Assembly: GCA_014773175.1 (NCBI GenBank)
Contig: VXCM01000407.1
Location: 1 to 64,000 of the forward strand
Direction of reading: 5' to 3'
From: Lucifuga dentata
Lineage: Eukaryota > Chordata > Actinopteri > Ophidiiformes > Bythitidae
Length of the DNA stretch: 64,000 nt
The notes under the pieces are model-generated. The model made no database searches, had not been told where the DNA came from, and saw only the letters and a program-made list of their open reading frames with translations. Position 1 is the stretch's first letter. The number at the start of each line of letters is the position of its first letter. The translations under genes and the position numbers were made by a program. Shown piece by piece: positions 25,440-37,232 of the stretch.

Positions 25440-27287
25440 AGCTAATGCAGCAGCAATGTCATCTGGTTCTTTCAGCATGATTCACTCAAGGATCTTTAGT
25501 TGAGGTCAGCAGGGCCACAAGGGAGGAAAGGCTGCTGTCACGCACATCTAAAAATCTTTGATCCCATCCATATGTGTTTAAACATTCATACGTAGCCATT
25601 AGCTTGTGGTAAGTTGGCTTTAAAAGTGAACCACAGAGGAGGAGCCATTAAAGTCCATCTGGGAGGTTAGGAAATGGTTTCTCTTGTGCTTTAAGTACAT
25701 TCAAGTTTATAATTCTGCCAGTGGATTTTAATGTCTGAAGTTGGTCTGTCATGAAACTAAAAATAAAGGCAGAATATGTTTTTAGTGCATACTGCTCCAA
25801 AAACTCCCTTTCTTAATGGGTAACATTTATATACATTGTGTTAAACATTAGTATAACCCAATAACACCCCTGATATTTTTAGCTCTGACCACCAGCTACA
25901 ACAAGTTGCTCTGTTGCTCTATTAAAACATTAAAATCAATTGATTCTGAAATCTATGGCCCTGCTCCTTTCTTGATTGGCTGTATTGAGTCTGAAGTCAT
26001 AACTGAACTGTTTGTCTATATAGAGTCAGATGGCTCGATGGACTTAAGAGTGTCGTATTAATTACTGGTGCTGTTGTGCTTTCATTATGTAGTAGCTATT
26101 GATGCCACAGTCACTCTGACATGATAAATGGTTTGTTAGATGCTGAGGAGTGTCCTGTCAATTGATGATGCCCCAACCCCCTATTGGCTTCATTCTAATA
26201 TCTTACTTTTAACTTGTAAATTCTACTGACACATTAATATGTCTATTTCTATTTCTTATCAATAAATTGTGTCATGTAAGTCCCTCTTTATTTTCCAAAT
26301 ATCTTGGTTCATTCTTACAACTTTAATGGTTTGCTGATATCCATGACCTAAATCTATCGATCCCAATTTGCACTGACAAATGAAATCATTAAGTGTTCAA
26401 ACTAAATAGATTTAAGTATTCTTTCAATTGTCAATTGTTGGTGCCATTGAAGCACCTTGAGTGGAGAGATGTGATCATTCATAATTACTCAAGACAGATA
26501 ACCTACAGAAGTCTTAGCTTACATATTATTATACCGTAATCTTTTCAATCTCGGGATGGGGTTCATCTTTGTAATGCACCACTTAAAAATCCTTCACAGT
26601 TTTCCAATTTATATTTTAGGCACAGCTGATGATGTTAGTTAAGGAGATGAGGGTGTAAAAGTGAAAAACTTAAATTCACTTAGTAAAAGTTAAACACAAC
26701 TAATTAGCAAGGAGTGCAAGGGTTAGCGCCAGTCCACAGTGCCCAAACATTACATAAGAAAAGAATGACAATGAAAGAAAAACATCTGGAATATAAATGA
26801 GAGAGAAGAAAGGAGAAAAATAACAGATATTTTCACTGCTGGCAGAGGAGAGAGAGAGAAAATTACTCAGTGGGGCAAAGGTGACAATCACCCATTATCA
26901 AAACTGTCAATTAAGAGTGCTAAGCTTTCTTAAACTGAATCCACATTCAATAAAAATCCATTTCAAGCTGAAAACTGCAATACTCACTCACTAATGATGC
27001 ACTATTTCTTCACAGACTGAATACAAAACTGCTGGAATTGAAAGTAAACCCAGCATAGCCTTTGACATGTCTTCCAGTTTGATGTATTGGACTATATCAG
27101 AAAGGTTTATCTATAATACTGTATATCCTGAGTGAGGGCAAATTCATACACATGCACACTAGCATATACATGGAGAACATTTCAGCTCCACTGAAGGATG
27201 CTTGTAGTACTTGAAGGTCAAATTCAATAATGAAGTGAAATAGTGACAATTATACACACATAACTGGGTGTGCACACTGGCCTACCC

Positions 27288-27310
27288 ACACACACACACA
27301 CACACACACA
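27288..27310. repeat. (CA)n microsatellite
   Basis: About 11 CA units. Confidence 0.85.
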
Positions 27311-28245
27311 TGTCCCTTGACTCCATTCACTCTAGTACAGTGATGATTGGGTCTCTCCACTAGACTGGACTCCACTCCTGCTCCGCCATTCCACTCAGCA
27401 CAGTGAGAAATCACCTAGTCAGTCTAGGACTATTACAGAGTAATTGGCCTTTTAAAAAGGGGCTCCACCATGTGAAACAGTGTAACTGAGAATGATACTC
27501 TTTTTGCTCCATTCCCCATTTTGTCCTCCTTCCCTCTACCTTTACATCCTCCTGCTCTCCCCCTCTCCTGGCCAGCTGCTCTCTGTGTGTTCCAGTCTGT
27601 CCACATCATGTTTTACGAATCCCATTGTATTCTGTCTTCTTGCTGACTTTTGCTGACCTCTAAAAGTGTGCTGGTTTGTTGCCTATTCTCACTTTCAGCA
27701 CTGGACAGCTCCTTGACAGAACAGACCAACTTGATCAGACATAAGGAAGATAAGGCTGTAGCTGTTGCACCGTAAGTAATGGTAGTTCAGAACAAGCAGC
27801 TGTGGCCATGGTATTAAATAACCAGGAGATTAATCTAAATAAGAACACATTGCACAGGAATAAGGAGAAGTATGAATAACAGGATGAGAGGAAGGAAAAT
27901 TTGATACAAAGATTGATAATGACAGAGATGAAAGTTACACTGAATTTTTGTACATGTAACTATGTAGATGACACAGACCATAAAGCTTTGTCTAAATTTA
28001 CTACATGAACAATAAAAATGCAGCAATGGTTGAGCATCTAGTGTCTACTTACGAATTTAATCCCATTTTATAGACACCAAACTCTAGACTGTTCAATCAA
28101 ATTAAATCACTGGTAATTAAGATTGTGCCTTGCACTCAGGTTCCAGTGGTCTGGTCAATCAGCATTCCATTTTCATTATGTTAAATTATTTTAGCCAACA
28201 TTTAATTTTAGGAAATATCAGACTATAGCATCCCAGCTAAATGTA

Positions 28246-28246
28246 T

Positions 28247-28285
<39 letters not shown>

Positions 28286-28312
28286 CCTTCAGGCTAATGC
28301 ATATACACAGNT

Positions 28313-28351
<39 letters not shown>

Positions 28352-28376
28352 CCTTCAGGCTAATGCATATACACAG
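28246..28376. repeat. (GT)n block duplicated around an N
   Basis: A 65-base segment (GT run plus TTACCCTTCAGGCTAATGCA...) occurs on both sides of N at 28311 (28246-28310 and 28312-28376). This is probably one locus present twice in the assembly. Confidence 0.85.
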
Positions 28377-28639
28377 AGGTGGGAAGGATCAATGAAGGAT
28401 GTAGAGAGAGAGAGAGAGAGAATGACTGAGGGAGAAGAAATAGGAAACAAGAGGGAGGGTGTGTGTGTCAAACACATGAGCACATTAGCACACTGTTTGG
28501 CTTGCAGAGAGGCAGGAGCCTCAGGGGAGATGAACTGCATAGTTCTGTACATAAGTGTGTATGTGCGAGTGAGAGCGAGGGAGAGTGAGAAAGAAGACAG
28601 TGAGCAATGAGAGTGGCAGCATGTGTCTTCCACAGTACC

Positions 28640-28684
28640 TGGGTGTGTGTGTGCGTGTGTGTGCGCGCACGCGCGTGTGTGTGC
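28640..28684. repeat. Mixed (GT)n/(GC) microsatellite
   Basis: GTGTGTGTGCGTGTGTGTGC followed by GCGCACGCGCG, alternating purine-pyrimidine and so potentially Z-forming. Confidence 0.75.
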
Positions 28685-28879
28685 AATATGCGCGCAGCTG
28701 TGAAAGCAAGGAGCAAGAGAGGGAAGGAGAAAACTTCATTCTGTGATGAACAGCCTCAGGCCTAGAGAGCGAAGGTAGATGAAGAATAACATCTTAAATA
28801 GTATGCATCAACACCATGAGAAGAAAAAAACAGGAGCTCCAAATCAGAATCCCAGGCCTGTCTTGTTGAAAAAAACAAA

Positions 28880-29140
28880 ATGAGTTTTAGGGTGGCTTGA
28901 GCACCTGGTAAGACCTCCCTTTGGAGGTTTACTGGGCCAGGAGGACTGGCTACCTGGGAAGAGGCCTGGGGTCTGACCCAAGATACAATGCAGGGATTAC
29001 ATTCCCCCCTGGATGACTAGGAGCAGCACAGAATTCCCCAGGAACTTGTTGGCGCAAAGTATGTCTAGGCTGCTCTACTTACCATTTTATCACGATGACC
29101 CTGACCTACACATGCAGAAAGGAAATGGATGGCTGGTAAA
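28880..29140 (+). mobile_element. LINE 3' region relic (RTE/Rex3-like)
   Basis: The order GAGCACCTGGTAAGACCTCC, TTACTGGGCCAGGAGGACTG, GGGGTCTGACCCAAGATACA, ATGCAGGGATTACATTCCCC, TCCCCAGGAACTTGTTGGCG, TGACCCTGACC and AAAGGAAATGGATGG parallels the end of the ORF and the tail of a widespread fish LINE (...GGGTCGACCCAGGACACGCT...GAAAATGGATGG). It is decayed and non-coding. The RTE/Rex3 label comes from memory of family consensus features. Confidence 0.55.
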
Positions 29141-29588
29141 TGGACTGCAGTGAAGTTTGCTGATCAGAGAAACCATCTTTCAACCAGGAGGACATGGATT
29201 CCAGCCTATGTGGCAGTAAGTATCCATCCTGCTGAAATGCTTTTCAGCAATATTCCAATGTGAATCAAATATAAATTCAGATTTGATTTTTGTGGTAATG
29301 TCTTGCCAGGTCTATCATGTAGAAGGGCATTCAAAAATTCTGTGAAAGCCTGTATCAGGATGTGTATTGCATTGTGGTCTGAGTATGTTGTCTCATACCG
29401 AGATAATACAATAAGATATTATAGTTTGATATTTTCCCCTATTATTCAGGAAAACCTATCCTCGTGTTCCATAAAGAGATGCCTCATGCCACACTCCTAC
29501 ATTTATGACGCTCGTTTATGTGCCCTGATCACACTCACATATGTGGAAAGGGTTTTAATCTTCTTAGACTGGATTTACTTGTGGGCAT

Positions 29589-29589
29589 G

Positions 29590-29622
<33 letters not shown>
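29589..29622. repeat. (AT)n(AC)n microsatellite
   Basis: A TA run passes into an AC run. Confidence 0.85.
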
Positions 29623-29623
<1 letters not shown>

Positions 29624-30152
29624 GTATATATGTGTGCATCTTTTGTCTTGAAACAAGATGATGGATGCCACAAGATGAGATGCAAAATGTGATCTCAGTG
29701 GATTTTTTCCTGACACTTGAAGAGAGAGAGGCTGTCTGGCAGATGAAGTTGCTGTAATCCATGCAGTGACGCTTGGAGAGGTTTAAATAGCACAGAAAAA
29801 AAAGACATGAGTGGACAGAAGTATATCACACACACGTGACATATACGTATAATATGTAGCCATAGAGAGACAGCAAGAGTTGATTTCAAGGTCAAGAGCT
29901 TTCCAATGCAAGTACAACAACACACAGACAGATGAGTGAGCACCAACACAAGAACACACATTTGTGCACAGCACCGCACACTCTGCACTATTCATATAGA
30001 TTTGTCTCCTACTGATCTACCGCCTGCTGTCAAACTGAGTAGACAGAGAAGATTCAGATGGGGGGAATCTTTCAATCAGAAAAAAAAATGCAGTCTTGCT
30101 CAATCCAGAGAGGAAGACATAAGGACAAAGAGAAAAAGACAGGCCCACTTCT

Positions 30153-30153
<1 letters not shown>

Positions 30154-30199
<46 letters not shown>
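30154..30199. repeat. (GA)n microsatellite
   Basis: About 22 GA units. Confidence 0.9.
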
Positions 30200-30204
<5 letters not shown>

Positions 30205-30567
30205 AGAGAGCAATAATACGTTTTTATCTGAAATATTAAAGCCTCTGCATTAATCTGTCTTCCCTGTCCCTGGGGTGCTGGTGAAGGCTCCCGCTGTCCT
30301 ACGGTTCCTTGGAAAAGGACAGAGGCTAGCTGGCTCTCCTCCTTCTCTTCAGGCCAGCACCAGCTCTGCACCTCTCCTCTGATAATGGCCATTTAAGTGT
30401 TTGTGTAGGAGGGGGTGGGTGGTGAGGTTTTCTGAAATGGCTGCACTGGTCTGCAGGTTCTGTCTACCTAAATTCAAAAGCCACTGAAATTGCTTAATCT
30501 TACCATTTTTACCACTTTAGAAGATAATAAGGACAGAGTTTTGAAGGTCAAAGCTGTGAGGATAATT

Positions 30568-30812
30568 TTAACCTTATAGGATCATAACTGATGAGTGTGA
30601 GCCTAATAAATACAATAAGCATACACATTGCATTACTGCCAACCATTTTCCAAAACATACTACTGTAGCAGTACATATTAGAATTTTTTTCCTAACTTCC
30701 AGACTCCCATTTTTTTTTTCAGCTTATTCCAGTATGCTATAAAAAAAAAAATCAACATATCGACTTGAAATGATTGAGATAAGTAATCCATCACAGAGAA
30801 GAGAACATCTTT

Positions 30813-30871
<59 letters not shown>

Positions 30872-31242
30872 TTTATTTTATTTTTATTTATTTATTTATT
30901 TTTGTCAAAGTTACTTAATTTAACCAATCCAACACAGAGCAACACAGATCATGAAAGAAAATGCTAACTGCTAACATCAGTCTCTGCCAGGGAATATAGT
31001 CCCAGGAGAAGATGGCTTTACCGAGAAACTAAACAACCATGTCTTCTACAACTGTGTAGGTGTTTGCAGACGAAACATTGAATTTTAAGCTTGGTGTATC
31101 ACCAAGATTAGTGGATTTGGTAAATAACACAAAAACTAAAATACACTTTTATGTTTAGAAAAATGGCTGACAGTAACGTCATGTGTATGCAGGTAGTATT
31201 TATTGGAATCAAACAAGCAAAATCACCAGTATGGTCCTTTAA
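30568..31242. mobile_element. Foldback MITE, copy B, with ATT microsatellite expansion
   Basis: This shares the ordered blocks of copy A: GAGCCTAATAAATACAAT, CATACTACTG, CTTCCAGACTCCCAT, CCAGTATGCTAT, AGATAAGTAATCCATCA, AACAACCATG, GGTGTATC and the right end ATGGTCCTTTAA. The left terminus is decayed. An (ATT)n tract (30812-30869) lies where copy A has none, making this copy 675 bp. Confidence 0.65.
30812..30869. repeat. (ATT)n microsatellite inside MITE copy B
   Basis: About 19 trinucleotides with one interruption; an ATTT-rich stretch continues to about 30902. Confidence 0.9.
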
Positions 31243-33229
31243 ATGCATTGCGCATTATTAGATCAAACTGAGATGAATAATTTTAATATTCTTTTCACCA
31301 CTGAAACAGTATCGGCTGACTATTTGGGTCCAGTGAGCCTTAATAAACTACCCTAAATTTCTGCTGGCACCTCATGAAAGTGGTGGCACCAATCTCGTCT
31401 TATCTAGGACACCAGATCCACAGCTGGACCCATCTGCTGCAGCTACCTCCTCTTTCTCTCTACACATAGACACATGGACATGTGGACACATACATCATCC
31501 CTCTATACACACATAACAGCTGTTGTGGATTATCAAAGAACAAGTGTGGGTCTATTTTCTAACTAAGACCCAGTGTTTGATGGCCTTGCCCTGGATGTGA
31601 CCTAATGCAGGCTTTCATAATATTATATGCAATAATACTGTATAGTCTTCTTTGTTTTAGATGTACACAGACAACTTAAGGAGCACAAGTAGAAAGAAAT
31701 GTTTTGGAGCATTAAAGGGGATTTCTCACAACTGTTTAAATAGAACATATTTTATTTTTTGTTAAATTTAAAGAATTTGTATGTTAAACTACAAAAAAAA
31801 ATAAAAAATTGTCATTGCAGTTATGAACTTAAAACCAACCCTCACAAACCTTCTGCCAAGGAAGAAAAAATTATATTTTGTGCTGCATTTCCTTAGCTGA
31901 TCAAGCTATGATCTGGCCACTCAGAGAAATGTGGACTCCTTTAATCGAGATGATTTCTACTTCTGAGAAACAGGAAATCCATCTATCTTCACCTCCCTCT
32001 ATCTCAACTTCCTTCCATGCATTGATCTTACACACTGGCCCTCCAATCTGCCCACTACCCGAGCTCAGCTTAATCTTCATTATTCTCTGTAAAGCCACAG
32101 ACTCTTCCTGACTAGAATCTCAGCCTCATCTTCACTAACCCTTCCCAACCCTCTCCCATCCCCCCAGCACCACCTCATCCCCCCCCAGGCACACACAAAT
32201 ACATGCATGCAAAATGCAGTCAGGAGCAGCAACCNCCACCTCATCCCCCCCCAGGCACACACAAATACATGCATGCAAAATGCAGTCAGGAGCAGCAACC
32301 TTCACAATGGTCACTCGGCTACTCAGCTTTAAAGTTCTTTTGAGGGGGGGTGAAGGGTGAAGGGTGAAATGAGGCGACTCCACTGACTGCTTTCCCACAA
32401 CGGTAATAAAATATTCTATCGCGTTCCCGTAGCTTCCCTGACTCATGGCATCAAAGAGTGTTCTTAATGACAAAGAGAAGAATCCATATTTGGGCCTTGA
32501 ATGGAACTGTCTCACTTCCACTGAGCCCTTCATTTCAATCCATTAATAACTTAATCATTAATAGAATAAAAAACAATACATCATCAGATTTGGTGTTTCC
32601 ATTTTCTTGATAATTACAGATACATCACAGTAGAAGACACACAGGAGTATAAAAAGCCACTGGAGGAGAATGTCATTTATGTGCCAGTGTCCCAGTTTCT
32701 CTGACACAATAATAATAATTAATAATAACATTGTTTAATTTCATTCTGGTTATTTGAAGCAAACAGATATTGCAAAACATAACCTGAACTCACCAACATT
32801 TATATCCCAGGGTCCAGTCTGCATTATTTTGACATATACTCGCTATTCAAAAGATCAAAACAGATTCCACATTTGGTCTTGTATTGGTTGCAGGCTGTCT
32901 GTGACAGGTGTTTTATGGAGAGAAGTATTGTTGTTGTGAATGTCCTGTCAATGATTCAATGCAGCACATCAGATGAAAGAGAAAGGGAGAGAGAGAAAGA
33001 TGTCTGTGCCTGGATGTTCAGTTGGAGCTTTCAATATATAATTCATTGAGTTGTCTGATGGCTTGGGTGTGAATGTGATGAATGCTCATTCAGTCTGGTG
33101 AAGATTCATTGTTCTTAAACCTTGAACCTTGAATCTCTTTGGCTGCCATGGAGCTATAACCACACTGTCAAGAGTCCATATCCAGTCTTTTGTTTTTTAT
33201 ACTGTGGGGGGCTTGTTATTTTCAGTTTC

Positions 33230-33249
33230 AAAAAAAAAAAAAAAAAAAA
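33230..33249. repeat. Poly-A tract
   Basis: About 20 A residues. Confidence 0.85.
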
Positions 33250-34677
33250 TCTGGAAATTTTTCAGTGTTCAGTGAGACTTACAGTACAATTTAATAGTTA
33301 GCTTTTTTCTGACTTTCTTTGAGGAACTTCAGCACATAATTAGTAGATGAATTGTTTTTTCTTCACTTTGTATTACAGAAAGCATATTGCACACTGTACT
33401 GGCTGTGAGATGACCTAATGTGCTGTAAACAATAGTAAAACGGCAGGAAACAACAACTTTTGGGTGCATGAGGAAAGAAAAATCAGTTGCAAATTTGAGC
33501 AACAATGAGCCAAAATACAATTACAGTTTGGCATGTTCAGATACGTTTATAAAAAAGATGCCCACTCATCTCCTGTATTTAATTAATAACAGCACAGAAG
33601 ACCACACACTGAGCACGAGGAGCAGTGAAATATACTGTACACTAAACTTCAACCCCGAACTGAAAAATAATATTTAACTCCAATTTGCACTGAATATATT
33701 TTTATTAGTTTACTCTCCAATACTGCCATTGTTGATGTAGCTTGACAGCTGTACTACTCTCCCTGCCAAGATTTGGTTTGAGCAATTGACACAATTTCAT
33801 GCAACATTTGTGTTGTAACTGCTATTTTTCAGCCACATATTTTGAATAACTTTGTTGACTCAAACAATAATTGTGTTGACTCAAAGGACATTGGTCTAGT
33901 AAAAATGAAATAAATGTTGTCAACCTTCTTTTCGTGGTGAAAAGCAACTGTGGCAAGCAACATGGTCCAAACCGTGTGTATGTTTGTTTAATCAGCAAGC
34001 TCGGGTAACAAATCCACAGAAGAGAGCCACGTAAGATAGCAGATTAGGGGAGTATGAACACACTGTGGAGTGAGCGCTAGCAAGGGCTTTTGTCTTGTTA
34101 TCTTCGGTAGTAAGTTGACATTATCCCCATGGATAAGGTTTTACTATGCATGGATTACCGCATGAGACAAGCTGTGCATGGCCCCAGGAAAATAACATGA
34201 GAAGACCTTCTTCAATCCCTGTCTCCATTTCCCTTTCCACTATAATTCCCACTCTCGCTATTCATCAACACCGTGATCGGCACACCTGGGGCTTCTGACA
34301 CTGTTTGAATACAATGGCATCTGCTGTAACTTCACAAAGGACATTAGGCCATCTTTCAGTTTATGTTAATGTATGTTCCAAATATGCGCTTCAAACACCC
34401 AAACAAGCTGTTCCTTCTGTAAATCCAGGTTAAATTGATATTCCTACACAAATAAAATATTACAACTATGTTGTACTTTACAAATAACAGATGTATTGTA
34501 TCATGTCTTATCTGTAATCACATCAGACATTTACAGTAAGGTGGAAAACATGTGAGTTAAATGATTATGCAAGGCAGTCAGCTGTTATTGAAAAAATGGC
34601 TAAGTGCAGCATTGTTGTATAACATAGAGCTTGACACATTGAAATTAATTGAATGGAGAACTCCAGACACAAATGAT

Positions 34678-34707
34678 AAAAAAAAAAAAAANTAAAAAAA
34701 AAAAAAA
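34678..34707. repeat. Poly-A with internal N
   Basis: An A run interrupted by NT at 34692-34693. Confidence 0.8.
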
Positions 34708-35356
34708 GAACAACACTTTGTTTTAATATCATATTTGCAGGAAGCAATGGCATTTGACAAAAAGGGAATGGGAAATAATATCCTTATCTCTTCTTGTATA
34801 CCCATAAGATAATAACTCTCATTGGCTGGTGAGTTGTGTGTGGTGAATAAAGGAACCGGGCAAAACACAAGTAGACGGGAGAGGGAGGAGCAGAGGTGGA
34901 AGGTGCCTTAAATAAAGGGGATGAGAAAAAAATGGTGAACTAAGTATAGATATGGACAACAGTGGGAGGGAGGTGNGAGGCGACCTCCACCTCCACATGC
35001 CACAACAAGCCTCTTCATCTCAACCAGGGCACCATGGCACAATTCCTGTCACTGAGGGTGGCAACAGGCCACACGTTGCAGTGAATCAATCTGACTGCTA
35101 GAAACTCCACAATCCACACTTCCCTGCAGACTCGTCATGTACCCAGATGCCACGTGCGAAGCAGGGCAAGTGAGAAAACACATTTCACATGCTGTGCATA
35201 CCTCAGACTGAAATTGTGACTTAAGCCATGCTCCCAGCTTCAATAATCTAGGTCTAGCTGTAAAGAAGTTTGGAGAAACTGATGCAGCTAGTACAACGGC
35301 GTATTAGGGCCATATAAGATTAAAAAAAAAAAAAAAATGAGGGGGCATTACTTCAA

Positions 35357-35438
35357 GTTTTTAAACTGGCAAATTTTCCAGTTTTAAAACTGGCAAATTT
35401 TCCAGTTTTAAAACTTAAAAATTTGCCAGTTTTAAAAG
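35357..35438. repeat. 24-bp tandem and inverted AT-rich repeats
   Basis: The unit TTTTAAAACTGGCAAATTTT plus CCAG occurs about twice in tandem and then once inverted (AAAATTTGCCAGTTTT). It is part of the subterminal region of the inverted-repeat element. Confidence 0.6.
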
Positions 35439-35566
35439 TTCTGTATGCTTATGATAATTCAATGATTTTGTGTTAAAAGCACAAGTATTTCTTTATTGCT
35501 AACTCCAAATGGAATAGTATAATTTAATAAGGTCATGTTCTTGCAAAAAAAACTTACAAATTTGCA

Positions 35567-35650
35567 AGTTTAAAAACTCCCAAATTTGTGAATTTTCAAA
35601 CTGGCAGAATTGTAAGTTTGAAAACTTGCAAATTTGGGAGTTTTTAAACT
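35567..35650. repeat. Perfect 22-bp inverted repeat with 40-base spacer
   Basis: The arm at 35567-35588 (begins AGTTTAAAAACTCCC) is exactly complementary to 35629-35650 (ends GGGAGTTTTTAAACT). The spacer repeats the same AAACTTGCAAATTT vocabulary. It lies in the left part of the inverted-repeat element. Confidence 0.75.
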
Positions 35651-36610
35651 AAAAAAAAATTAAAAAATAATTTTTAATGAATAATCTTTTTTTTTTTTTT
35701 TTTNTTTTTTTTTTTTTTTTTAAATAACTACAGCAGTGCCCATTCAAAATGTGCCTGTTCAGACCAGGCCAGACTTTATGGTGTGCACTGCAGCCTGCCA
35801 TTAGTGCCATGGAGCAGAGCATATGCTGCTGTGCCTGAAGCGTGTCCTGTCACCACGCTCGGAGCATATCCTGCCACTTTTTACCGGCACATTCTGAATT
35901 CTGAAAATTAAGTCAGAATTCTGGCATTAAGGTCACATTTTGGCTGCAATGTCAAACCTTGATGACTTGGTAAAGCTAAATTTCAGGCTTTCTTTAACAA
36001 GGAAATACTGAGCAATATCACATGAAAAGGAGTGGTGTTGTCAGTACTGCTATGATTCGGGTGTAGACACAAGGTTGCAGGCTGAGTGCCAAAGATAATC
36101 ACCTCGTGCTGATATTCAGTGCAACAGCACGACCTCAAGTGTGATTGCTTTTATACAACAGTTCTACAAGCGCCATTTATTAGTTAACCATAATAAGCTA
36201 CAACAGATTATGATTTGTTTGTTTATTTAATCATTTATTTGGCTCCGCCAACAGAAATACTTCCGCAATTGGACTAGGACTGGACTGTTGCTAAACAACA
36301 CATAAACATTTTCCTGTACACTAGCTTGCTGGCTACTTCGTGTACACATTACCCTAGGCCAGCTACTTTGTATCATATACATTCATCTGTATGTTTCCAC
36401 TTATTGTGCAACCAGTGAAATAAGAGTGTGTTGACAGTTGCTTTGTGGCATGTGTGATTCTGATGAGTTCACAGCTTGATCAGACAGAACGTTGCTCCAT
36501 CGTTTCCTGTTCTCCATGGATGGTCTCCAGTAACTTTTTAGTGAGCTTTCAGACCAGCAAGACAAACAAGTTTTTTGTTTCTATTTTTTATGTTTCGTGA
36601 CTCATAATAC

Positions 36611-36865
36611 TTATAATAGGCTATTTATAATTGAAATCGTAGTCGCTGTGTGTTTATATAAAACATTGCATCTATGCCCACTCACTGCCACTATCTCCCT
36701 CACCTTGAGTCCCGCATCAGACAGTTTCTGTGTGGCAGTGGCTTTCAGACTGTGGTTGGTGTAAGACATACATGTCTCTGCCTTTGTTTTCTTGTTTTTT
36801 TTTAATACATGTCTCTGCCTCTTTGCATTATCAAGCTGATAACTCATCAGAATCACACATGCCAT
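36611..36865 (-). pseudogene. Tyrosine recombinase (Crypton-like) C-terminal remnant
   Basis: The minus-strand frame of 84 residues contains [16 protein letters not shown] (36746-36760 for TNHSL) and, ending 26 residues after the first His, VSGHRC (36668-36682). In tyrosine recombinases the C-terminal box reads HxxR, then a His or Trp 26 residues after the first His (as in Cre, His289 and Trp315), then the nucleophilic Tyr. Here the Arg is replaced by Lys (HSLK) and a Tyr lies only six residues after GH instead of nine. NHSLRAT...GHR is the form found in Crypton elements and Crypton-derived vertebrate proteins. The N-terminal catalytic Arg is not present. It sits inside the 35301-37232 inverted-repeat element. 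Confidence 0.5.
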
Positions 36866-37232
36866 CTTTGTTAATGTAATTAACAGTTATTAGAACGCCT
36901 GTAAAGCGGGGTGATACATAGGTTTTGTCCAACATGTTAAAATCGAAAGTATTTCCTTGTTATTGCCTGAATTAAAGCCTGAAATACAGCTTTACCAAGT
37001 CATCTAGGTCTGACATTGCAGCCAAAATGATATCATGTGACNAGCCTGAAATACAGCTTTACCAAGTCATCTAGGTCTGACATTGCAGCCAAAATGATAT
37101 CATGTGACCTTAATGCCAGAAGTCTGACTTTAATTTCAAAATTATGACTTTAATCTCAGAATTCTGACTTTTTTCTCAGAATTCTGACTTTAATCTCAGA
37201 ACTCTTCTTTTTTTTTTAAGTGGCCCTAATAC

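Larger units (their letters stand above)
19359..28245. other. Intron segment, mostly unremarkable
   Basis: It contains the hAT fragment at 21146, CT/CA microsatellites and a C-rich tract at 24119-24138. The parts at about 20650-21125 and 22900-23290 are repeat-free, balanced in composition and rich in homeobox-like TAATTA/ATTAAT motifs, so they are weak candidates for regulatory elements. Confidence 0.45.
31243..35300. other. Intron segment without recognised gene
   Basis: Mostly unremarkable sequence. A 65-base duplication surrounds N at 32235 (32170-32234 and 32236-32300), and a lone N without overlap is at 34976. No gene or complete transposon is seen. Confidence 0.55.
35301..37232. mobile_element. 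1.9-kb inverted-repeat DNA element
   Basis: The termini GTATTAGGGCCA (35301-35312) and TGGCCCTAATAC (37221-37232) are perfect inverted repeats. Long subterminal arms are also inverted: the blocks TCTGGCATTAAGGTCACA, TTTGGCTGCAATGTCA, GATGACTTGGTAAAGCT, TTTCAGGCTT and AACAAGGAAATACT run at 35920-36010 and, complemented, at 36945-37125. Reiterated TCTGACTTTAATCTCAGAAT motifs sit beside the right end. The interior holds AT-rich palindromes (35350-35650) and a tyrosine-recombinase-like remnant (36611-36865). The single Ns at 35704 and 37042 are gaps; the second separates two identical 66-base copies. No flanking target duplication is obvious and the superfamily is unknown. Confidence 0.65.

Noticed and set aside
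28245..28739. Several overlapping open frames on both strands
   Set aside because: They consist of translated GT, GA and CA microsatellites and cross an assembly gap.
29930..30392. Open frames of 97-106 codons on both strands
   Set aside because: Generated by the GA/CT microsatellite at 30154-30199.
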